Both the position numbers and the translations under genes were made by a program. Shown piece after piece: positions 1-5,392 of a stretch of 6,024 bases of DNA (the first letter of the stretch is position 1; each line of letters starts with the position of its first letter). Source of the stretch: Chloroflexota bacterium (GTDB lineage: Bacteria > Chloroflexota > Limnocylindria > P2-11E); NCBI GenBank assembly GCA_016875665.1, contig VGPA01000083.1, forward strand, positions 1 through 6,024. Direction: 5' to 3'. Under the pieces are notes generated by a model. It saw nothing but the letters and a program-made list of their open reading frames with translations. It ran no database searches and was not told the DNA's origin.

Positions 1-680
1 TCCTCGCCGATGCCCTCGGTCTTGTAGGGGTGGATGTCGCCGGTGTAGATCGAGCCCTCGGGGTCCGCGCCGACCACGACCACGCCCGGATTGCGCTCCT
101 TCAGATAGCGTCCGGCGCCGCTGATGGTGCCGCCGGTGCCGACACCCGCCACGAGATGGGTGATCTTGCCATCGGTCTGGCGCCAGATCTCGGGGCCGGT
201 CGTGCGGTAGTGGGCCTCGGGGTTCTCCGCGTTGTAGTACTGGTTCGGCTGGAAGCCGCCGGGGATCTCGCGGGCGAGCCGGTCGGCGACCCGGTAGTAG
301 GACTTCGGCGACTCGGGCGGCACGGCCGACGGGCAGATCACGACCTCGGCGCCGTACGCGCGCAGGAGGTCGCGCTTCTCCTGGCTCATCTTGTCGGGCA
401 TGGTTACGACGAGGCGGTAGCCGCGCAGCGCCGCGGCCATGGCGAGCGCGACGCCGGTGTTGCCGCTCGACGGCTCCACGATCGTTCCCCCGGGCTTCAG
501 CAGCCCGCGCCGTTCCGCGTCCTCGATCATCCCGAAACCGATGCGGTCCTTCACCGAGCCGCCCGGATTCAGGTGCTCCAGCTTGGCCACGATGGGCGCC
601 TTGATCCCCTTCCCGATGCGCGACAGGCGCACGAGGGGAGTGTTGCCCACCAGGCTGAGGACATCACCCGCGATCTCCAC
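1..680 (-). CDS. Cystathionine beta-synthase / cysteine synthase family PLP enzyme (3' end cut by window)
   Basis: This is a fold-type II PLP enzyme that joins serine or O-acetylserine with homocysteine or sulfide in cytoplasmic sulfur amino-acid metabolism. The first 226 residues are visible. They show the N-terminal LVGNTPLVRL block (10-19), NPGGSVKDR with the PLP-binding Lys at 44, the substrate loop EPSSGNTG (69-76), MPDKMSQEKR (94-103), and the phosphate-binding GTGGT (181-185). The wording YGAEVVICPSAVPPESPKSYY and the later GADPEGS resemble the actinobacterial-type cystathionine beta-synthase (Rv1077-like) more than CysK. Such proteins usually carry a C-terminal CBS-domain pair, which here would lie beyond the left edge. 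I chose the GTG at 680 because it gives MEIAGDVLSLVGNTPLV, the family's normal N-terminal length. There is no clear Shine-Dalgarno sequence, and an in-frame TTG at 740 is a poorer alternative. It is the last visible gene of the leftward cluster, 67 bases after the zinc-ribbon gene. Family is certain; CBS versus cysteine synthase activity is inference. Confidence 0.93.
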   Translation of the reverse strand, partial: MEIAGDVLSLVGNTPLVRLSRIGKGIKAPIVAKLEHLNPGGSVKDRIGFGMIEDAERRGLLKPGGTIVEPSSGNTGVALAMAAALRGYRLVVTMPDKMSQEKRDLLRAYGAEVVICPSAVPPESPKSYYRVADRLAREIPGGFQPNQYYNAENPEAHYRTTGPEIWRQTDGKITHLVAGVGTGGTISGAGRYLKERNPGVVVVGADPEGSIYTGDIHPYKTEGIGE

Positions 681-747
681 GACCGGATCGATGCTAGGTG
701 ACGCCGCCGTGACGTCGCTCCGGGAGACGGCCGCGCCCAAGCGCCGC

Positions 748-912
748 CTAGGAGTCGCGCGCGGGCACCCACGTGGTGGGCGCCGTGATCCCCTTTCCGT
801 AGCACGCGAGGCAGCGCACGTCGTCGAAGGCCTTCCGCCGCCCGCAGCGGGAGCATTCCAGCGACTTCACCGCGTTGCGCACGGGGTCATAGCCCTTCTT
901 CTTGCTGCTCAC
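748..912 (-). CDS. Small four-cysteine zinc-ribbon protein, function unknown
   Basis: This 54-residue basic protein starts with GTG at 912 and ends with TAG at 748-750. It begins MSSKKKGYDPVRNAVKSLEC. It carries two CxxC knuckles, C20-x2-C23 and C34-x2-C37, separated by ten residues, which is the spacing of a zinc ribbon or rubredoxin-like metal site. The tail (GKGITAPTTWVPARDS) has no recognisable domain, and there is no signal peptide or membrane segment, so it is probably cytoplasmic. It lies 12 bases after the murA stop and 67 bases before the CBS-family gene, so it is probably co-transcribed with both. It is in the same reading frame as murA, separated from it only by TGA and four codons. 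The upstream AAGAAGC is at best a weak ribosome site, so translational coupling to murA is likely. The coding call rests on the paired CxxC motifs, the good fit between flanking genes and the lack of a competing ORF. I do not recognise a named family. Confidence 0.75.
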   Translation of the reverse strand: MSSKKKGYDPVRNAVKSLECSRCGRRKAFDDVRCLACYGKGITAPTTWVPARDS

Positions 913-930
913 GCTTCTTGCTGCTCACGC
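898..930. repeat. Perfect 16-bp tandem duplication at the murA / zinc-ribbon junction
   Basis: On the plus strand the 16-mer CTTCTTGCTGCTCACG occurs at 898-913 and again, with no mismatch and no spacer, at 914-929; base 930 continues the period by one. On the coding (minus) strand each copy contains a GTGAGCAGCAAGAAG start-like segment. One GTG overlaps the murA stop (928-926) and the other (912-910) starts the zinc-ribbon gene. Because 16 is not a multiple of three, only the second GTG reads through the zinc-ribbon frame; the first meets TGA after 13 codons. Confidence 0.95.
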
Positions 931-2205
931 CGTTCGCTCGATGTTCGCGCCGAGGGCGCGCAGGCGAACGTCCAGATCCTCATAGCCGCGATCGATCTGC
1001 TCCACGTTGTTGATGATGCTTTGGCCTTTGGCGCAGAGCGTGGCCGCCAGCAGCGCCATGCCGGCGCGGATGTCGGGGCTGCGCACCTCGGACCCGTACA
1101 GCTGCGTCGGACCGACCACCACCGCCCGGTGCGGGTCGGCGAGCACGACGCGCGCGCCCATACCCACAAGCGAGTCCACCCAGTACAGGCGGCCGTCGAA
1201 CATCCACTCGTGGATGAGCACCGTGCCCTCAGCCTGCGTGGCGAGCGCGGTCGCGATGCTCGTGAGATCGGCCGGGAAGCCGGGCCACGGCTGGGAGCGC
1301 ACGGTGGGGATCCGGTTGCCCATGTCGGGCTCCACCACGTAGCGCTCGCGTTGCGGCACGATCAGGTCGCCGCCGCGCACCTCGGTTTCGACGCCGAGCC
1401 GGCGGAACACCAGCCGGGTCATGTGCAGGTACTGCGGCACCGCGTCGCGGATCGTGATCTGGCCGTGGGTCATCGCCGCGGCGCCGATGAACGAGCCGAC
1501 CTCCATGTGGTCGCTCGCGATCCGGTGCTCCACGCCGTGGAGCCGGTCCACACCCGTGACGTGGAGCGTGTTGGTCCCGAGCCCTCCCACCCGTGCGCCC
1601 ATCGCCGCGAGGACGCGCCCGAGCTCCTGGACGTGCGGCTCGCTCGCCGCGTTGCGGATGACGGTGTCCCCCTTGGCGAGCACCGCGGCCATCAGGACGT
1701 TCTCCGTCGCGGTGACGGACGCCTCGTCGAGGAAGATGCTGGCGCCGTGCAGGCCCTCCGTGCGGAGCGCGTAGCCGGCCTGCGTCGTGTCGATCTCGGC
1801 GCCGAGCGCCGAGAGCGCGAGGAAGTGCGTGTCGTTCCGCCGCCGGCCGATCACGTCGCCGCCCGGGACGCCGAGCTCGGCGCGGCCGCGGCGCGCGAGC
1901 AGCGGGCCGGCGAACAACAGCGAGGTGCGGATCTCCCGCGCGAGCGCGGGCGCGATCGACTGGCCGCCGAGCTCGCCCGCGGTGATGCGGATCTCGTGCG
2001 GCCCGAGCTCCTCGATGCGCGCGCCGAGCTCGCCCGCGATCTCCACCATGCCGCGAACGTCCCGGATGCGCGGGAGATTCTTGAGCGTGACCGGCTCGTC
2101 GGTGAGGAGGGCGGCCGCGATGAGCGGCAGGGCCGCGTTCTTGTTGCCCGACGGGGTGATCACGCCGCGCAGCGGCGTGCCGCCTTCGACGATGAAGCGC
2201 GCCAT
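925..2205 (-). CDS. murA: UDP-N-acetylglucosamine 1-carboxyvinyltransferase (MurA family), Cys-to-Asp active-site variant
   Basis: MurA transfers enolpyruvate from phosphoenolpyruvate to UDP-GlcNAc, the first committed cytoplasmic step of peptidoglycan synthesis. The 426-residue length and two-lobed EPSP-synthase-like pattern fit the family (E. coli MurA is 419). Recognisable blocks are SGNKNAALPL with Lys22, the IRTS arginine (Arg93), SDHMEVGSF (231-239), GFPADL with Asp313 (counterpart of E. coli Asp305), and SPDIRAGMALL with Arg380. The catalytic loop reads PGGDVIGRRRND: Asp117 sits where E. coli has Cys115, and Arg122 matches Arg120. Asp at this site is known from mycobacterial, chlamydial and Borrelia MurA, where it goes with fosfomycin insensitivity. 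The loop also replaces the usual ARPVD with RRRND. The start is ATG at 2205 (MARFIVEGG), the normal N-terminus, with no strong Shine-Dalgarno sequence. It lies 36 bases after the lipoprotein gene. It could be a MurA paralogue rather than the only housekeeping copy; the window cannot decide. Confidence 0.93.
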   Translation of the reverse strand: MARFIVEGGTPLRGVITPSGNKNAALPLIAAALLTDEPVTLKNLPRIRDVRGMVEIAGELGARIEELGPHEIRITAGELGGQSIAPALAREIRTSLLFAGPLLARRGRAELGVPGGDVIGRRRNDTHFLALSALGAEIDTTQAGYALRTEGLHGASIFLDEASVTATENVLMAAVLAKGDTVIRNAASEPHVQELGRVLAAMGARVGGLGTNTLHVTGVDRLHGVEHRIASDHMEVGSFIGAAAMTHGQITIRDAVPQYLHMTRLVFRRLGVETEVRGGDLIVPQRERYVVEPDMGNRIPTVRSQPWPGFPADLTSIATALATQAEGTVLIHEWMFDGRLYWVDSLVGMGARVVLADPHRAVVVGPTQLYGSEVRSPDIRAGMALLAATLCAKGQSIINNVEQIDRGYEDLDVRLRALGANIERTA

Positions 2206-2241
2206 TCGGCTGGAGCGTACAGGCAGCCGGTAGCCGGGCGC

Positions 2242-4167
2242 CTAGCGTTTGATGGTCGTGACCGGCCCGCGCAGCGTGAGCGTGGCCATGTCCGTCGCCG
2301 CGGTGGTCGACACCGCGAGCGCGCGGGGAGCGTCGATCGACACGGATCGGCAGAGGTCGAGCGCGACGGGGGTCGCGCTTCGTCCTCCCGCAAAATCGTT
2401 CCCGGCGATCTGCACGTTCTCGGCGTTGCTCACGAACACCGCGCCCTCGGATCCGTAGCCTTCGAAGCGGTTCTCGGCGATCAGGATGTCGCGATTGCCC
2501 AGCGCGGTGCCCCGCCGAGCGGCCAGCCCGAGGAGGTCCTCGATGCGGATGTTGGTCCCCCCGGCGTTGCCGACGAACTGGTTGCGGCGGATCGTCAGTC
2601 TCCGGGCGTGGTACACCTCCGGCCAATAAAGTTCGAGGCCGCCCTGGATCGGGTGGTGGTTGACGCCCTCGAACCGCGTGTCTTCGATCGTGCCGTTGGA
2701 CGCGTAGACGCGCGCGCCGCCGTTGTAACGGGAGAAGGTGCAGCGCCGGACCGCGAAGCCGCTCCCGACCGCGGAGAGGTCGGCGATCAGGTCCGGCCGC
2801 CGCTCCGGCGGGGTCACGGCGTCGAGCCGCGGCGGCAGCGCCGCCTGTCCGCCCATCTGCTCCCACGAGATCGTCCCCGGCACCGCGGCGTCGAGCACCA
2901 GGCGCACCGCCGTCTGATCGCGCCAGCGGACCAGGCCGACGTCCACGACCCGCGCCAGGCCCCGGGTCTGTCCGGTCGCCTGATCGATGACCGCGACGTC
3001 GTCGCCAAGGCTGAAGAACTCCTGCCGCTCGACCACCAGGATTGCGCCCTCCGCCCGCAGGACGCGCAGACCGGTGCCGTGGAAGGTGAAGGCGTCGTCA
3101 TGCATCCCTGAGAACCGGCACCCCTCGAGCGTCGGCCCGAGGCGGTTCCACTTGCTGTGCAATCCGTCGGCGTTCGTCGAAAGGAGCCGGTCCGTACCCG
3201 GCAGCGGCGCGATGACGCAGTCGCGGAGCACCAGCCCGTTGTCGTGGAACGCGGCGAAGGCGAGGACGGGCGCGCTGTGGACCGCCACCCCTTCCAACAC
3301 GCAGTCGTCGCTGAACCAGACGGCGACGGCGCCCGGGTGCGCGTTGTCGCGGGCGCCGAAGACGAATCGATCTCCGGCGGCGACTCCGGTGAGGTGGCCG
3401 CGCACGGCCCCGGTCCAGCGGTGGAGCCCGCCACCGATCGCGCGCAGATCGGTGAGCCGGTTGAAGAACACCTGCCCGTGGCGCCCGGTGGCCGCCTTGG
3501 GCAGATCGGGAGTGGCGGCGGCGCGCACGGTGAGCCACGTCCTGGCGTCGGCGAAGCGCGGGTCGAGCGGATCGGGGTACGTGCTCTGGATGCGGAGGTC
3601 GATCGAGCCCGCGGCCTCGTCTACCCCGGCGACGGTGCCCTGCGTGAACTGCAGCGCCTCGTAGTCCACCGCGAGCGACCGGACGACCACGTTGCGGCAT
3701 CCGGACAGCCCGATCACCGCGGCGTCGCGGTTCCGCGCAACGAGCAGCGTCCCGGCCTCGCCCTCGAGCGTGAGATCGCGCACTCCCTGGAGGACGACGA
3801 GCGCGGGCTGGCGGAGCGGCACGTCGCCGATCCCCTGCACCGCGGGATAGGGACTCCTTCCTTCGAGCATCGCGGCGGCAGCCAGGAGATACCGCCCGCG
3901 CGGAAAGAACACCACCGCCCCGGGCTGGGCCTGCGTCGCCGCCTTGATCGCCGCGGCGATCGGCGCCGCGTCGTCGGCTTGGCCGTCCCCCTTCGCGCCG
4001 AACGCGCGGACGTCGAAGCGGGCGGAGCCCGTCAGGATCTGGAAGGCGCGCGGCGTGGAGGCCGGGCTGGCGGTCGGGCCTGCCGGTGGCGATGAGGCGG
4101 TCGGCACGCAGCCGGCGGCCACACTCGCACCGAGCGCCGCCAGAAGCGAGCGTCGCGAGACGCGCAT
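2242..4167 (-). CDS. Exported right-handed beta-helix lipoprotein (pectate-lyase-3-like; possibly GH110-related)
   Basis: This 641-residue protein ends with TAG at 2242-2244. The N-terminus MRVSRRSLLAALGASVAAGC combines a twin-arginine motif (SRRSLL, 4-9) with a lipobox-like AAGC (Cys20), followed by a Pro/Ala/Ser/Thr linker to about residue 40. This predicts Tat export and lipid anchoring. The mature part opens with FDVRAFGAKGDGQADD (51-66) and GAVVFFPRGRYLL (83-95), the signature of Pectate_lyase_3 domains. It then shows repeated beta-helix rungs of the type 'LRDCVI', 'LEGCRFSG', 'VRRCTFSRYNGGARVYAS', 'IRRNQFVGN', 'IAENRFEG' and 'IAGNDFAGG' up to about residue 595. TNADGLHSKWNRLGP (331-345) and GMHDDAFTFHG (354-364) put Asp334 and the Asp357-Asp358 pair on one face, recalling the acidic centre of GH110 alpha-galactosidases. 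Polysaccharide hydrolysis or lysis is therefore plausible but unproven. ATG 4167 was chosen for the signal peptide; ATG 4188 in frame (MTASGKAMRV) is equally possible. Confidence 0.85.
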   Translation of the reverse strand: MRVSRRSLLAALGASVAAGCVPTASSPPAGPTASPASTPRAFQILTGSARFDVRAFGAKGDGQADDAAPIAAAIKAATQAQPGAVVFFPRGRYLLAAAAMLEGRSPYPAVQGIGDVPLRQPALVVLQGVRDLTLEGEAGTLLVARNRDAAVIGLSGCRNVVVRSLAVDYEALQFTQGTVAGVDEAAGSIDLRIQSTYPDPLDPRFADARTWLTVRAAATPDLPKAATGRHGQVFFNRLTDLRAIGGGLHRWTGAVRGHLTGVAAGDRFVFGARDNAHPGAVAVWFSDDCVLEGVAVHSAPVLAFAAFHDNGLVLRDCVIAPLPGTDRLLSTNADGLHSKWNRLGPTLEGCRFSGMHDDAFTFHGTGLRVLRAEGAILVVERQEFFSLGDDVAVIDQATGQTRGLARVVDVGLVRWRDQTAVRLVLDAAVPGTISWEQMGGQAALPPRLDAVTPPERRPDLIADLSAVGSGFAVRRCTFSRYNGGARVYASNGTIEDTRFEGVNHHPIQGGLELYWPEVYHARRLTIRRNQFVGNAGGTNIRIEDLLGLAARRGTALGNRDILIAENRFEGYGSEGAVFVSNAENVQIAGNDFAGGRSATPVALDLCRSVSIDAPRALAVSTTAATDMATLTLRGPVTTIKR

Positions 4168-4228
4168 CGCCTTGCCGCTTGCGGTCATCCCGGGCCCATC
4201 CCCGGCGGAATCGTACGCTCGGACGCAA
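4168..4228. promoter_or_regulatory. Divergent intergenic region between the lipoprotein cluster and sbcDC
   Basis: About 61 bases separate the two start codons (40 if the lipoprotein starts at 4188). The region should hold control sites for both directions. I see no convincing -35/-10 pair on either strand. The best -10-like hexamer for the leftward operon is TACGAT, read on the minus strand at 4215-4210 (4 of 6 bases match TATAAT), with no matching -35. A small palindrome CGTACG lies at 4212-4217 and a GC-rich CCCGGGCCC at 4189-4197. The role as a promoter region is inferred from gene orientation alone. Confidence 0.4.
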
Positions 4229-5392
4229 GTGCGGCTGCTCCACACCTCCGACTGGCATCTTGGCCGTACGCTCGCCGGACGGCCGCGGACGGCCGAGTTC
4301 ACGGCGGTGCTGGACGAGGTCGTCGCCATCGCGCGCGACGAGCGGATCGACTGCGTTCTCCTGTCGGGTGACGTCTACGACCACAAGGTCGCGACCGCCG
4401 AGGCCGACCGCCTCCTGTTCGACACGCTCGTCCGCCTGCACCGCGAGCGCGTGGGCGTGGTCGCGATCCCGGGCAACCACGAGTCGCCGGAGCGATGGCG
4501 TGCGCTCGCCCTGCTGCTTGGGGAGATCGGCGTCAAAGCCGTCACGGAGGTGAGGCCGCCCGACGAAGGCGGTGCGGTAGAGGTCGCTTCGCGCGACGGG
4601 CGCGAGGTGGCGTACGTCGCCTGCGTGCCGTTCGTGCCGGAGCGCTTCTACGGCAGCACGCGCCTGCTGTTCGAGGACACCGAGCGGTGGAGCCGCGAGT
4701 ACGCGCAGGGCATGGGTGATCTGCTCCGCGCGATGAGCCGCGGCTACCGCACCGACCGCGTGAACGTGCTCATGGCGCACCTGCACACCGCGGGCGCGCG
4801 CCTGGGCGGCGGCGAAGCCGAGATCACGGTGAGCCCGGAGTGCGCGGTGGCGCCGGCGTCCCTGCCCGCCGCGGCCACCTACATCGCTCTCGGCCACATC
4901 CACCGGCCCCAGGACATCTCCCGCGCTCCGGCACCCGCGCGCTACGCGGGCTCGCTGCTCCAGCTCGACTTCGGTGAGCGCGAGCAGGAAAAGTCGGTGA
5001 CCCTCGTCGAGGCGAGCCCGGGCAGGCCCGCGGTGGTCCGTCCGATCGCGCTCCGCGCCGGACGCCGCCTCGTCGACGTCGAAGGGACGCTCGACGAGCT
5101 CGCCGCGCGCGCGGGTGAGCTCGGGGACGCCTGGCTCCGCGTCCGGGTGCGCACCGAAGGCCGCTCCCCCGGCATCGCGGATCGCGTCCGCGACGCGCTG
5201 CCCAACGCGGTCCAGGTCATCCCGTCGTACACGCGGCCCGCGGACGCGCCCGGTGCGCCGGTTCTCTCGACGCTCCAGCCGCGCGAGCAGTTCGTCGCGT
5301 ACTACCGCGCCGAGCACCAGGCGGATCCCAGCCCGGAGATGCTCGCGACGTTCGCCGAGGTCCTCGACCTCGTGACGAAGGAGGACGCGTGA
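4229..5392 (+). CDS. sbcD: Exonuclease SbcD (Mre11-family nuclease subunit of SbcCD)
   Basis: SbcD is the Mn-dependent 3'-5' double-strand exonuclease and hairpin endonuclease that works with the SbcC ATPase on palindromic and blocked DNA ends in the cytoplasm. The 387-residue protein carries the full calcineurin-like phosphoesterase motif set: HTSDWHLGRTL with Asp8 and His10, LLSGDVYDHK with Asp48, IPGNHES with Asn83-His84, MAHLHTAG with His184, and ALGHIHRPQ with His223 and His225. The YAGSLLQLDFGEREQEKSV segment and the C-terminal capping region (to residue 387) are those of SbcD. The GTG at 4229 begins the family's usual MRLLHTSDWHLG; the longer upstream open frame runs antisense through the lipoprotein gene and is not credible. 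A weak GGAC lies upstream of the start. The stop TGA (5390-5392) overlaps the sbcC GTG by four bases (GTGA), so the two are translationally coupled. All catalytic ligands are present, so it should be active. Confidence 0.97.
   Translation: MRLLHTSDWHLGRTLAGRPRTAEFTAVLDEVVAIARDERIDCVLLSGDVYDHKVATAEADRLLFDTLVRLHRERVGVVAIPGNHESPERWRALALLLGEIGVKAVTEVRPPDEGGAVEVASRDGREVAYVACVPFVPERFYGSTRLLFEDTERWSREYAQGMGDLLRAMSRGYRTDRVNVLMAHLHTAGARLGGGEAEITVSPECAVAPASLPAAATYIALGHIHRPQDISRAPAPARYAGSLLQLDFGEREQEKSVTLVEASPGRPAVVRPIALRAGRRLVDVEGTLDELAARAGELGDAWLRVRVRTEGRSPGIADRVRDALPNAVQVIPSYTRPADAPGAPVLSTLQPREQFVAYYRAEHQADPSPEMLATFAEVLDLVTKEDA
5378..5384 (+). promoter_or_regulatory. Shine-Dalgarno sequence of sbcC
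   Basis: AAGGAGG lies within the last codons of sbcD and ends four bases before the GTG at 5389. It is the strongest ribosome site in the window and fixes the sbcC start at the GTG overlapping the sbcD stop rather than the next in-frame GTG at 5410. Confidence 0.8.

Noticed and set aside
698..714. Two direct GTGACG hexamers spaced 11 bases apart upstream of the CBS-family start
   Set aside because: Hexamer repeats are expected by chance in DNA this GC-rich; no further copy or palindrome supports an operator.
1229..2866. 545-residue minus-strand open frame
   Set aside because: It is a shifted-frame shadow of murA and the end of the lipoprotein gene, made of Arg/Ala/Gly runs.
439..3111. 890-residue open frame on the plus strand
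   Set aside because: It runs antisense through the CBS-family gene, zinc-ribbon gene, murA and lipoprotein gene. Its product is a low-complexity Arg/Ala/His/Asp/Val mixture with no motif, typical of the antisense frame of GC-rich genes.
4189..4197. GC-rich CCCGGGCCC in the divergent gap as a possible operator
   Set aside because: It is short and made only of G and C in a 70% GC region; no second copy is seen.
2242..4329. Longer 695-residue start (4329) for the beta-helix protein
   Set aside because: The extra 54 residues overlap the first codons of sbcD on the other strand, look non-coding and would bury the twin-arginine/lipobox signal inside the protein.
3098..5317. 739-residue minus-strand open frame across sbcD and the lipoprotein gene
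   Set aside because: It is out of frame with both real genes, is Arg-rich and motif-free, and crosses the divergent promoter gap.
3944..5392. Longer 482-residue start for sbcD
   Set aside because: The added 95 residues are antisense to the lipoprotein gene; the family N-terminus LLHTSDWHLG begins right after the GTG at 4229.
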